From NCBI GenBank assembly GCA_029260265.1, contig JAJDDO010000024.1, forward strand, positions 62,001-126,000: 64,000 nt of DNA, given 5' to 3'. This DNA comes from Phycisphaerales bacterium (GTDB lineage Bacteria > Planctomycetota > Phycisphaerae > Phycisphaerales > UBA1924). Positions within the stretch are counted from its first letter, which is position 1. Every line of letters starts with the position of its first letter. Position numbers and translations under genes: made by a program. Below the pieces are notes generated by a model. It ran no database searches, was not told where the DNA came from, and saw only the letters and a program-made list of their open reading frames with translations. This document shows, piece after piece, positions 1 to 7,708 of the stretch.

Positions 1-157
1 AAAGCCCGGTGAGCAGCATGATTGCGCCGATCGCCGCGATGACGATACCGAGCAGGCTCCCCGCCATGACATCAAACTCGATGTATGCGAGTGTCAGGGC
101 GATGAGCCCGAGGATAACCCGGACGATTCGGTCTGCGTTGCCTTCATTCAGTTTCAT
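1..157 (-). CDS. DUF2892-like inner-membrane protein (partial)
   Basis: The gene starts at an ATG on the minus strand and runs off the left edge of the window, so only the first 52 residues are visible. The N-terminus (MKLNEGNADRIVRVILGL) matches the pattern of the small DUF2892/YgaP-type membrane proteins, which begin with an N-x-G-x-x-DR-x-x-R stretch followed by two hydrophobic helices; both helices are apparent here. An AAGGGA lies just upstream of the start. It follows phhA by 26 bases on the same strand and may be cotranscribed. The function of the family is unknown. The fit rests on the N-terminal motif only. Confidence 0.72.
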   Translation of the reverse strand, partial: MKLNEGNADRIVRVILGLIALTLAYIEFDVMAGSLLGIVIAAIGAIMLLTGL

Positions 158-183
158 TGTCGTTCCCTTTCTTAGTCGTTCAA

Positions 184-1101
184 TCACGCGTCTGCGGGCG
201 CTTTGGTATCTTCTAAGACTCTGCTTGCGTATTTGTTCATTGCATCGCGGAGCTGCTCGAAGCTGTCGAGCACATACACGATATCCTGGAAATGATCGAT
301 CTCGAATGGGGTGTTGATCACGCGATCCATATCAAACGGTCGGCGTTCGATCTCGCCGTTGTGCCTCCCGCCCGTGCCCTCGGGTGCATTGAGCGCGTAT
401 TCAGATTCTGCGTGCGAGGAGATTGTCCCCGATCCATACACCTTGAGCTTCCCGCCCTCGGAGATCAGCCCGAACTCGACGGTGAACCAGAAGAGCCTGG
501 CGAGCGCTTCCTCGTGCTCGGGCCCGGCGAGCAATGCCGCCTTGCCATAGGTCTGCAGGAAATCAGCAAAGACCGGGTCGGCGTGCAAGGGCACATGCCC
601 GAAGACATCATGGAAGATGTCGGGCTCGGGGAGGTAATCAATTTTATCCATCGGGCGGATGATGACCGTCGAGGGGAACTCTCGCCGCGAAAGGCACGCG
701 AAGAACGCCTTGGCCGGCAGGTATCCGGGCACCGGGCACGATTGCCATCCGGTGAGCTCGCGGAGGTACTCGTTGATCCCCTTGATGGTCCGTCCCTTTA
801 TATAAGGATCAGGCACCTCACCAAAGAGCAACGGCACACGATCAGGTGTCAGGCGGATCGCGTGCAAACCGGCGAGGTAGGTATCCGATGCCTGCTGTTC
901 GAGCACATCCCATCGTTTTTCCCAGAGGGTCTTCCAGACCTTGTGGTTCTCCTCGGAGTACCGGTCATAGTTCTGCTTGACATAGAACTCCTCGACATTA
1001 ATTTTGGAATGGTGGAGTTGAGCCGAATCGTCGGCGGCCTTCTGGGCCCGGTCAAACTCGTCGCCATCAATGATGTTGTTGTAGCCGATATCCGCACGCA
1101 T
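184..1101 (-). CDS. phhA: phenylalanine 4-monooxygenase (aromatic amino acid hydroxylase)
   Basis: This 305-residue protein hydroxylates phenylalanine to tyrosine using iron, O2 and a pterin. The iron-binding facial triad is visible: H164 and H169 in the HDVFGHVP motif and E209 in WFTVEFGL. The pterin/substrate region (PGYLPAKAFFACLS, about residues 125-138) is also intact. The length is that of the short bacterial enzyme without the N-terminal ACT domain of animal homologues. The start is fixed by AGGAGG seven bases upstream. A -10-like TAGAAT inside a palindrome lies before it. No pterin-recycling gene (phhB) is present here. It probably serves phenylalanine degradation or tyrosine supply. 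Confidence 0.95.
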   Translation of the reverse strand: MRADIGYNNIIDGDEFDRAQKAADDSAQLHHSKINVEEFYVKQNYDRYSEENHKVWKTLWEKRWDVLEQQASDTYLAGLHAIRLTPDRVPLLFGEVPDPYIKGRTIKGINEYLRELTGWQSCPVPGYLPAKAFFACLSRREFPSTVIIRPMDKIDYLPEPDIFHDVFGHVPLHADPVFADFLQTYGKAALLAGPEHEEALARLFWFTVEFGLISEGGKLKVYGSGTISSHAESEYALNAPEGTGGRHNGEIERRPFDMDRVINTPFEIDHFQDIVYVLDSFEQLRDAMNKYASRVLEDTKAPADA

Positions 1102-1118
1102 GGGAATGCCTCCTGGTT

Positions 1119-1133
1119 GCTCTATTCTAGAGC
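1119..1133 (-). promoter_or_regulatory. phhA -10 hexamer inside a palindrome
   Basis: On the minus strand, TAGAAT (1124-1129) forms the middle of GCTCTA-GAA-TAGAGC, a perfect 6-bp inverted repeat with a 3-base spacer. The expected transcription start lies about 15 bases before the phhA ATG, leaving room for its AGGAGG. The overlap suggests an operator that blocks RNA polymerase, but no regulator gene is adjacent. Confidence 0.45.
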
Positions 1134-1155
1134 AAGGAATCCTGTTTTTTGGAGA

Positions 1156-2403
1156 TTATTTGAAGCACGCCCATGCTTGGGCCTGCGAAATCGCCTGAGA
1201 TGGATTGATCGCCTTGGATTCGTGCATATCAGCACGCCTGCGGCAGACCGATGCCAAGATCGAATCCTGCGGATCCGCACGCACAATCGGAACATCAGAC
1301 CCGAACACGAGCGTTTCGCCGGCGATCAGACCTGAATCCAGCCAGCTCTTGATCGGCAAGATCCGATCGAGCCGATCGCCGAGCGAGCGATTGATCGCCT
1401 CGATATCGGTCAGCAGGTGGCATGGCTGAACAGACGCAATCACACCCAGTGAATGAAAACGGGCGACATCATCAGGATGGACAACCTCGGCGTGCTCGAT
1501 TCGGCATCCCATATGGTCGCATCGAGTCGATTCAATCGAATCGAGGACCGCGCGGACAGCGCCGTCGCCGATCGCGTGCGCAGCAATCGGCAGATTGTGA
1601 GACCTTGCCAGGCAGCATGCATCGGAAATTTCATCCGGGGTCATCATCGGCGTCCCCGATGGATACGCCTCGGCTCCATCGGTGAACGGATCAAGCATCC
1701 ACGCGGTGCGTGAGTTGATCGTGCCGTCGGTAAAGACTTTTATCCCGCCGAGCGTGATGGATCGATTCCAGCTCGGTTGTGCGATCAGGGTTGCATCGAG
1801 GTCAGCAATCAGCGGGAACAGCGATGCCCGCATTGATATCTCGCCGGCGTCAAGCAGATCGCTCATTACCGAGCCGAGCCAGGGCTGGGCCTTGAGGTCG
1901 TGCACCTCGATAAATCCGAGCGTGCCAAGGTGTGCGCACGCATCGCGGATCAGCCGGTGGCGTTGAGACTCATGTGGTTCGGGAACCGTATTCCAGAGAT
2001 GCAATGCGGCGTGTTCAATAAGCTCCCCGGTCGGCTCGCCGGCGTCATCGAAAACAATCTGACCATGTTCGATGGTGGTGCACCGGTCGATGCCCGCAGC
2101 GGCCAGGGCCGACGATGAGCAGGTCAAGGCATGATAATCAAAGCTCCAAGCACACACCGCTCGCCCATCGCAGGCATGGTCAAGCTCGCTTCGCGTTGGG
2201 TAGCTGCGATCATCCCATCCGTCCGGGCGCATCCCGTGTGCAAGCACCCAGCCATCTGGGTCTAGCATCTTTGCGTGCTCAGTTAGCCGTTCGATGGCTT
2301 CAAGGCGTGATGTGCAAGCCGAGAGATCGGCCATGGTCAATGAACGCCCGAGTTGGAACAGGTGCGCGTGCGATTCCCGCAGGTTCGAGCCGGCAGTGTT
2401 CAT
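1156..2403 (-). CDS. amidohydrolase, family 3 (YtcJ-like)
   Basis: A 415-residue metal-dependent hydrolase of the amidohydrolase_3 group. Seen: the first metal-site motif H12-A-H14, a later HAIGD motif, an IEHAEVV motif, and FGSDVPI near the C-terminus, where the catalytic aspartate of this family sits. The protein is shorter than typical YtcJ relatives (about 540 residues). It starts almost directly at the HxH strand and so lacks most of the N-terminal beta-sandwich half. The substrate cannot be told from sequence. The start overlaps the stop of the upstream gene by four bases (ATGA), indicating translational coupling. Confidence 0.85.
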   Translation of the reverse strand: MNTAGSNLRESHAHLFQLGRSLTMADLSACTSRLEAIERLTEHAKMLDPDGWVLAHGMRPDGWDDRSYPTRSELDHACDGRAVCAWSFDYHALTCSSSALAAAGIDRCTTIEHGQIVFDDAGEPTGELIEHAALHLWNTVPEPHESQRHRLIRDACAHLGTLGFIEVHDLKAQPWLGSVMSDLLDAGEISMRASLFPLIADLDATLIAQPSWNRSITLGGIKVFTDGTINSRTAWMLDPFTDGAEAYPSGTPMMTPDEISDACCLARSHNLPIAAHAIGDGAVRAVLDSIESTRCDHMGCRIEHAEVVHPDDVARFHSLGVIASVQPCHLLTDIEAINRSLGDRLDRILPIKSWLDSGLIAGETLVFGSDVPIVRADPQDSILASVCRRRADMHESKAINPSQAISQAQAWACFK

Positions 2404-3032
2404 GAGCCCGCCTGCTCGATGAGCGATTCGATCATGGATTCAGCGTCGGCTTGGGAAGGGCATTCGGCGGGAAAAAGGGCGCGGATCACTCCAAACGGCG
2501 TACGGACATGAAACCCGAGCGGATCGACACAAACCGCGGTTGGTTTTTCTGGGCGTGCGCCGGTGAGTGATTCGCAGATGCAAGCGAGTGCATCTCGGTC
2601 GGCATTGAGCAGCCGCCCGAGTTTGGAGATCACGCCGGCAAAGGGGTTTGGTACCTGGATCTCGTCCTGATCAACAACTTCGGCATTGTCCAACTTGGCG
2701 CTGAGGATCGAGCCAAGCCCGATCATCGGCAGCGTGGTCGAGCCATGATACGAACGATGACGATCGTGGAACTCTTCGCTATCGGTCGCGTGCAGATCGA
2801 GCAGCAACGAGAGCGGCGTATCGAAGCGGTCCTCGGGGATCATCAGCACATGCTCGTCGGCATCAAGGATGTCCTGGTCAACATCGATCAGCAATTGCCC
2901 GGTTGCAGGAAGGATCAGGTAGCGGACATCGGTGGGGACCTTGTCGGCGAGCATGGTTGCTAGGCAATAGCCCGAGAGCAATCGCCGGGCTCGTTGCTCG
3001 TGGTCTGCTCTGATGGGGTCGTGCTCATGCAT
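2400..3032 (-). CDS. hypothetical protein, coupled to the amidohydrolase
   Basis: An acidic soluble protein of 210 residues (MHEHDPIRADHEQRARRL...) with no signal peptide or membrane segment. I do not recognise a family. I chose the ATG at 3032 because a -10-like CACAAT ends five bases before it, resembling the leaderless starts seen elsewhere in the window; a GTG at 3059 would add nine residues. It overlaps the following amidohydrolase by 4 bp, so the two are probably translated together and may work in one pathway, but nothing else hints at the function. Confidence 0.6.
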   Translation of the reverse strand: MHEHDPIRADHEQRARRLLSGYCLATMLADKVPTDVRYLILPATGQLLIDVDQDILDADEHVLMIPEDRFDTPLSLLLDLHATDSEEFHDRHRSYHGSTTLPMIGLGSILSAKLDNAEVVDQDEIQVPNPFAGVISKLGRLLNADRDALACICESLTGARPEKPTAVCVDPLGFHVRTPFGVIRALFPAECPSQADAESMIESLIEQAGS

Positions 3033-3076
3033 GGGGTATTGTGGGCGCGGATTGGACACCGGGTAGCAGTGGGCAG

Positions 3077-3107
3077 AAAAAAACGGGACCGAGTTGCCTC
3101 GGCCCCG
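3077..3107 (-). terminator. rho-independent terminator of the histone H1-like gene
   Basis: On the minus strand a 10-bp stem (CGGGGCCGAG paired with CTCGGTCCCG, one G-T pair) closes a GCAA tetraloop and is followed by seven T. It begins 24 bases past the stop of the histone-like gene at 3132-3536. This is the clearest terminator in the window. Confidence 0.92.
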
Positions 3108-3131
3108 CTGAATATTCAGACACGAGTAGAT

Positions 3132-3536
3132 TTACCGGCGAGCGGCCTTTTTCCGTGTCGCCTTCTTGCGGGTGGTCTTCTTAGCGGCCTTCTTACGAGT
3201 GGCCTTTTTCTTGGTTGCTTTTTTGCGTGTAGCCTTCTTCTTGGTGGCTTTTTTACGCGTGGTCTTCTTGGCGGCCTTCTTGCGAGTGGCCTTTTTCTTG
3301 GTTGCCTTTTTGCGTGTAGCCTTTTTCTTGGTGGCCTTTTTACGCGTGGTTTTCTTGGCGGCCTTCTTGCGAGTAGCCTTCTTCTTGGTTGCCTTCTTGC
3401 GAGTGGTCTTCTTGGCAGCCTTCTTGCGTGTTGCCTTCTTTTTGGTGGCTTTCTTCCGGGTTGCCTTCTTGGCTACTTTTTTCCTGGTTGCTTTTTTCTT
3501 CGTCGCTTTTTTGCGTGTTGCTTTTTTCTTCGCCAT
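3132..3536 (-). CDS. histone H1-like Lys/Ala/Arg-rich nucleoid protein
   Basis: The 134-residue product is almost entirely pentads KATRK, KATKK and KTTRK, interrupted at intervals by the tetrad KAAK. It has no globular domain, no acidic residue and ends in KAARR. Such tails are known from bacterial H1-like proteins, which bind DNA by charge, so a nucleoid-compacting role is inferred. The DNA is an imperfect tandem repeat, so gene length may vary between strains. The start is the ATG at 3536, preceded by TTGGAG; the in-frame TTG five codons earlier is part of that Shine-Dalgarno. It has its own terminator and is a single-gene unit. Confidence 0.82.
   Translation of the reverse strand: MAKKKATRKKATKKKATRKKVAKKATRKKATKKKATRKKAAKKTTRKKATKKKATRKKAAKKTTRKKATKKKATRKKATKKKATRKKAAKKTTRKKATKKKATRKKATKKKATRKKAAKKTTRKKATRKKAARR
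3132..3536. repeat. imperfect tandem repeat coding the KATRK pentads
   Basis: The whole coding region is built from repeats of about 15 bases (plus strand TTCTTGCGAGTGGCC-like units) with 12-base tetrad units between them. Third-position differences between copies show that the array is not freshly amplified. The opposite strand reads as an artificial hydrophobic LVAFLRV repeat, which is a shadow and not a gene. Confidence 0.85.
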
Positions 3537-4111
3537 GTCTGATTTCTCCAAGTTCGTTTATCGGGGCGCTTCACCGTGAAGCCCAACGCTGTGAAAAAGT
3601 TGTACCGCGTTGACTCACCCCATCACGAACAGATGTGAAAGACTTGTTCGATTCATCGGAGTGTTCTAGACCTCATCTTGAACGAAGTACGCAAACGCTG
3701 CGCACTTTCCGATGTCTATACCATACACGAAGTTGCGTGCGTGTGCGCACGAACAACAAATTTCTCAAGTTTCTCAAAGCAACGGCGCACGCGCACTCGC
3801 GAAGAAGTGCGCGCATGCAGAGCGCGCATCGTGAACAACAACGACTGATTGCATTGACGAATGCTCTATAGCCTCGTTCAACACAACGAGTGTGTTGTGA
3901 GCGTAAACAAACACGATGAACGCTGTTTCGGTGCAAGATCGCGACATTTCTACGCATGTTGGGCGATGTTTCGTGCAGAAACTTTGTTCTTGTTCAACAG
4001 CAATGCAGTGTTTTTACACCGAACCATGCGAACAATCACGCGTTGATCACACCAACGATCACTTCATCACTTGTCCCGCGTGTACGGATACGCTGCCGAA
4101 AGAAATACATC
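3537..4111. other. 575-bp non-coding region rich in short palindromes
   Basis: No convincing gene lies here and the base composition is visibly lower in G+C than in the flanks. It must hold the promoters of two divergent genes. Upstream of the histone-like gene there is CTTCAC-G-GTGAAG between a TTGGGC and a GATAAA. Further on are a tandem 9-mer (TTTCTCAAG at 3761-3769, TTTCTCAAA at 3770-3778), GCATT-GACG-AATGC (3851-3864), and two mutually exclusive hairpins, CTCGTT/AACGAG (3873-3890) and CAACACA/TGTGTTG (3879-3897). No DnaA-box cluster supports an origin. Confidence 0.55.
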
Positions 4112-5359
4112 ATGACCACGGTCTCCAACACTCTTTCCACAACAACTCTTCCCAACGGCTTGCGCGTTGCATTCGAACACATCGATGCGATGGAGTCGGC
4201 ATCGTTGAGCTGGTTGCTCCCCGCGGGTTCAATCTTTGATGACGAATCAACGCTCGGGTGTTCAACCGTCGTTGCTGAAATGCTGATGCGCGGAACAACC
4301 GAGATGGATTCGCGTCAGCAGGCAGATGCGTTCGATCATGTCGGTGCATTGCGGAATTCGTCCGCCGGAGTGCGGTTTTCAAGCCTCGGGCTTTCCGTTG
4401 TTGGCAACCGATTGCACGAAGCATTGCCCTTGATTGTTGATATGGTGCGATCACCAAGGCTCAACGATGAAACACTCAACCCCGCCCGAGAACTCGCCAA
4501 GCAATCCATTGCTTCGCTCGCAGACGAGCCACAACGGCGGGCCGTTCTCAGCGCAAGATCACGGCACCTGCCCTCGCCGTTCAATCGCAATACATTGGGA
4601 ACCATTGAAGGGCTCAACGCGATAACATCCGAACAGGTTGCAAACTGGTGGCAAGAGCACGCGGTTGCGGACGGCGCGATCCTTTCTCTTGCCGGCCGCT
4701 TTGATACTGACGCAACGCTCAAACAACTCGAAACATTGCTCGCCGATTGGGGCGGAAAGAAGGATCAGCCCGGTTCTTTGGGAACAGCAGCACGCGGATA
4801 CGCCCACGAGGCCGACGATTCCAACCAGGTGCAGATCATTGTGCTCCATGACGGACCCGCGGTGGTTGACGATGATTCTGTGCTCGAACGCATTGCGTCT
4901 GCGGTGTTATCCGGCGGGATGTCGGGCAGGCTCTTTACCGAGGTCCGTGAGAAGCGAGGTTTGTGTTACTCGGTTTCATCGGCCTACAGCAGCGACCGAG
5001 AGCGTGGTGTGGTGACCAGTTATGTCGGCACCACCCCAGAACGGGCGCAGGAATCGCTCGATGTACTCATAGAGCAACTCCATCAGATCAATGCGGGAGA
5101 TGTCACAGGCGACGAGTTTGAACGGGCAACCATCGGGATGAAGAGCAGGCTCGTCTTCGCCGGCGAGTCCACCCAGGCCCGTGCCGGAGCGGGGGCGGCC
5201 GACATCGCCAACTTCGGGCGCGTCCGCACCCTCGAAGAGATTGTCGCCAAAATTGACGCCGTGACCCTCGATCAGCTCAACGAATACCTCCGCCGGCGTG
5301 ATCCGGGCACCCCGACCATCCAAACGCTCGGCCCCGACGCCCTCACCGAGCCTTCATGA
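4112..5359 (+). CDS. M16 family peptidase homologue lacking the zinc motif
   Basis: A 415-residue protein with the two-domain M16B fold. The N-terminal half reads LPNGLRVAFEHIDAMESASLSWLLPAGSIFD and a typical second-half motif (RLFTEVREKRGLCYSVSSAYS) follows. In active M16 enzymes the zinc site HxxEH sits in the AHFLEHMLFKGT strand. Here the aligned residues are STVVAEMLMRGT, so both histidines and the catalytic glutamate are missing. It resembles the non-catalytic subunit of heterodimeric M16 proteases, but no active partner lies nearby. The start at 4112 is inferred from where homology begins; there is no strong Shine-Dalgarno. Confidence 0.85.
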   Translation: MTTVSNTLSTTTLPNGLRVAFEHIDAMESASLSWLLPAGSIFDDESTLGCSTVVAEMLMRGTTEMDSRQQADAFDHVGALRNSSAGVRFSSLGLSVVGNRLHEALPLIVDMVRSPRLNDETLNPARELAKQSIASLADEPQRRAVLSARSRHLPSPFNRNTLGTIEGLNAITSEQVANWWQEHAVADGAILSLAGRFDTDATLKQLETLLADWGGKKDQPGSLGTAARGYAHEADDSNQVQIIVLHDGPAVVDDDSVLERIASAVLSGGMSGRLFTEVREKRGLCYSVSSAYSSDRERGVVTSYVGTTPERAQESLDVLIEQLHQINAGDVTGDEFERATIGMKSRLVFAGESTQARAGAGAADIANFGRVRTLEEIVAKIDAVTLDQLNEYLRRRDPGTPTIQTLGPDALTEPS

Positions 5360-5405
5360 TCCTGAAACAATCGGCTGCGGGTTTCCAACCGAGCGGGTCC
5401 ACACC

Positions 5406-5411
5406 TACACT
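5406..5411 (+). promoter_or_regulatory. -10 hexamer TACACT, leaderless start of the ABC permease
   Basis: TACACT ends six bases before the ATG at 5418, with no Shine-Dalgarno between. Transcription would begin at or next to the ATG. Confidence 0.5.
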
Positions 5412-5417
5412 CGCCCG

Positions 5418-7145
5418 ATGACCGCACGAACGACCAGAGGATTGATCCAGTACTCCATCATGGGTGGGCTTTTGCTCCTGCTCGGGATCTTTCTCCTCTA
5501 TCCGATCGCGCTGACCGTCCGCGGGGGGTTCGCATCTGATATCTCAACCGGTAAAGGCTGGACGCTTGACCACCTCTCGCTGGTGTTTCAGGATCCTTTG
5601 CTCGTCGAGGGTTTGATCAACGCGTTCAAGATCGCGATCACGACAACGCTCTTGTGCATCATCATCTCGCTGCCTCTGGCGGTGCTCAGCGCGAGCTTCA
5701 AGTTTCCAGGTAAAAAACTGCTCAACGCGATGATCTTGGTGCCCCTGATCCTGCCTCCCTTTGTTGGAGCGATCGGGATCCGAGCCCTGCTCGGGCGTGC
5801 GGGCTCGCTCAATGCGCTGCTCGGCACCGAATGGGATGTGCTCGGCGCCACCAAGTTCTGGGGCGTGGTGGGGGTGCTGGCGTTGCATCTCTATCCGATC
5901 ATCTACCTCAACGCAACCGCATCGCTTGCCAACCTTGATCCCGCGCTCGACGAAAGCGCCGAGAACCTCGGCGCTGGGGCTTGGCGCCGATTCTTCAAGA
6001 TCACACTCCCGCTGATCCGCCCAGGGTTGTTTGCCGGTGCAACAATTGTGTTCATCTGGAGCTTTACCGAGTTGGGCACGCCGTTGATGTTTGATTACTC
6101 AACGGTGACCTCGGTGCAGATTTTCTACGGGCTCAAAGAGGTGCAGAACTCCGCAGAGCCATATGCGTTGACGATGGTCCTGCTCGCATCGGCGATTCTG
6201 TTTTATGTCATGGGCAAGATGGTGTTCGGCAAAAAGGGGTACGCGATGTACTCCAAGGCATCTCGCGCGGGCGGCGAGTCCGACATGCCCAAGTTCTGGG
6301 GCTGGATGGCCGCTCTCGGGTTCGGAATGGTGACCCTGCTTGCCGTGATGCCGCACATCGGCGTGATGCTGACGAGTGTCGCCGGACCAGGTTCATGGTA
6401 TGAATCGGTCTTGCCGGAGACCTTCACCGGGGCGCATTACGGGCAGGCGTTGACCGCCGGCGAGTCGTTCACCTCTATCAAAAACTCAATAACCCTTTCG
6501 CTGATCGCGATGGTCCTGAATATGGGCTTTGGGGTGCTGATCGGGTACATCCTGGTCCGCACTACGATCAAAGGGCGGGGGTTGCTCGATGCGCTTTGTA
6601 TGCTCCCGTTGGCGGTGCCGGGCTTGGTGATGGCGTTCGGGTTTGTCGCGATGACGCTGCGCTGGCCGTTCGGCCCGGATCAGCCCCTCGAGGGCGTGCT
6701 CGCGGTGTTCGGGAAGAACCCAAACCCGTTCCCGCTGCTCATCATTGCCTACGCGGTTCGACGTCTGCCCTATATCGTCCGTTCGACGGTTGCGGGGCTC
6801 GAGCAGACCTCGGGCGAGCTTGAAGAAGCAGCCGTCAACCTCGGCGCAACCCGCGTGTTCGCCGTCCGCAAGATCATCATCCCGCTGATCATGGCCAACC
6901 TGATCGCGGGCGGGCTGCTGGTGTTCAGCTTCTCGATGCTCGAAGTGTCCGACTCGCTGATCCTCGCGCAGAAGGGTGAGCACTTCCCGATCACCAAAAT
7001 GATCTACGAGTTCACGAACCGGCTCGGCGACGGGCCGTACATAGCCAGTGCGATGGGTGTCTGGGGGATGAGCCTTCTGACGGTGACCCTGTTCGGCGCT
7101 TCGTTACTGCTGGGTAAAAAGCTCGGCTCGATCTTCAGGGTTTGA
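5418..7145 (+). CDS. ABC transporter permease, fused two-domain (iron(III)/thiamine type)
   Basis: The 575-residue polytopic membrane protein contains two permease domains in one chain, as in FbpB and ThiP. Each has an EAA loop that docks the ATPase: ESAENLGAGAWRRFFKITLPLI in the first half and EEAAVNLGATRVFAVRKIIIPLI in the second. About twelve membrane helices can be picked out. FbpB-type permeases usually carry Fe(III), and ThiP carries thiamine, so the substrate is uncertain. No matching ATPase or binding protein is adjacent; the ATPase at 27230 looks like another subfamily. The acetyltransferase gene follows after three bases, so the two are probably one transcript. Confidence 0.88.
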   Translation: MTARTTRGLIQYSIMGGLLLLLGIFLLYPIALTVRGGFASDISTGKGWTLDHLSLVFQDPLLVEGLINAFKIAITTTLLCIIISLPLAVLSASFKFPGKKLLNAMILVPLILPPFVGAIGIRALLGRAGSLNALLGTEWDVLGATKFWGVVGVLALHLYPIIYLNATASLANLDPALDESAENLGAGAWRRFFKITLPLIRPGLFAGATIVFIWSFTELGTPLMFDYSTVTSVQIFYGLKEVQNSAEPYALTMVLLASAILFYVMGKMVFGKKGYAMYSKASRAGGESDMPKFWGWMAALGFGMVTLLAVMPHIGVMLTSVAGPGSWYESVLPETFTGAHYGQALTAGESFTSIKNSITLSLIAMVLNMGFGVLIGYILVRTTIKGRGLLDALCMLPLAVPGLVMAFGFVAMTLRWPFGPDQPLEGVLAVFGKNPNPFPLLIIAYAVRRLPYIVRSTVAGLEQTSGELEEAAVNLGATRVFAVRKIIIPLIMANLIAGGLLVFSFSMLEVSDSLILAQKGEHFPITKMIYEFTNRLGDGPYIASAMGVWGMSLLTVTLFGASLLLGKKLGSIFRV

Positions 7146-7148
7146 TCT

Positions 7149-7700
7149 ATGCAGATACGCTTGACCACTCCGGACGATTTTTCACAGATCGCCGCGGTCC
7201 TCAATGAACAGATCGCACACGGAATCGCCCACTTTGGGACCATCCCGATCAGCGAAGCGCAGATTGACGAAGAATGGTCGCCCATTGCGGATATGTACCC
7301 CTGGCTGACCGCGATCGATGACCAAGGAGCCTTCCTCGGCTTCGTCAAATCGGCTCCGTGGAGCCAGCGAGGCGGGTACAGATGGACCGTCGAGGTCTCG
7401 GTCTACCTGTCCAAAAACGCCCGCGGACGAGGCATCGGGCGCGCGTTGTACAACGAACTATTCGGGATCCTGACCCGCCAGGGATATGTGATCGTCTTTG
7501 CGGGTGCATCAATACCCAACGAGGCAAGCGACAAGCTGCACAAGGCGATGGGCATGGAAGTGGTCGGCGAGGTCACGCCGTTCGGATTCAAGCAGGGCAA
7601 ATGGATCGCGGTGAGGTACTACCAAGGGCTGCTTGTCGATCTTGATTCGGCGACTCCTCCCATGCCCATTCAGCCGGTTGTCAGCGTCTTTCCTGCGTAG
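7149..7700 (+). CDS. GNAT N-acetyltransferase (phosphinothricin acetyltransferase-like)
   Basis: A 183-residue acyl-CoA transferase. The acetyl-CoA binding motif A is clear (VYLSKNARGRGIGRALYNEL, about residues 84-103), followed by the motif-B region GYVIVFAGASIPNEAS and a C-terminal GFKQGKWIAVRYYQ, typical of the PAT/MddA branch that acetylates small amino-acid-like molecules. The gene starts three bases after the permease stop. Its own TAG stop forms the first half of the TAGAAT that precedes pdxA. Substrate unknown. Confidence 0.85.
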   Translation: MQIRLTTPDDFSQIAAVLNEQIAHGIAHFGTIPISEAQIDEEWSPIADMYPWLTAIDDQGAFLGFVKSAPWSQRGGYRWTVEVSVYLSKNARGRGIGRALYNELFGILTRQGYVIVFAGASIPNEASDKLHKAMGMEVVGEVTPFGFKQGKWIAVRYYQGLLVDLDSATPPMPIQPVVSVFPA

Positions 7701-7703
7701 AAT
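7698..7703 (+). promoter_or_regulatory. -10 hexamer TAGAAT, leaderless start of pdxA
   Basis: TAGAAT ends five bases before the pdxA ATG. Its first three bases are the stop codon of the upstream acetyltransferase gene. A weak -35-like CGGTTG lies 17 bases upstream. No Shine-Dalgarno is present. Confidence 0.5.
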
Positions 7704-7708
7704 CTCCC

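Noticed and set aside
292-1335. Long plus-strand ORF of 347 codons antisense to phhA
   Set aside because: It is the reverse of a clear phenylalanine hydroxylase, has no family features and no start signal.
3166-3579. Hydrophobic repeat ORF (LVAFLRV) on the plus strand, looking like a membrane protein
   Set aside because: It is the antisense of the Lys/Ala/Arg repeat of the histone H1-like gene; it has no start signal, and the minus frame has a Shine-Dalgarno and terminator.
3537-4111. Possible replication origin in the low-G+C region
   Set aside because: Only one loose DnaA-box-like site (TTTTTCACA on the minus strand) was found, without a cluster and without dnaA or dnaN nearby.
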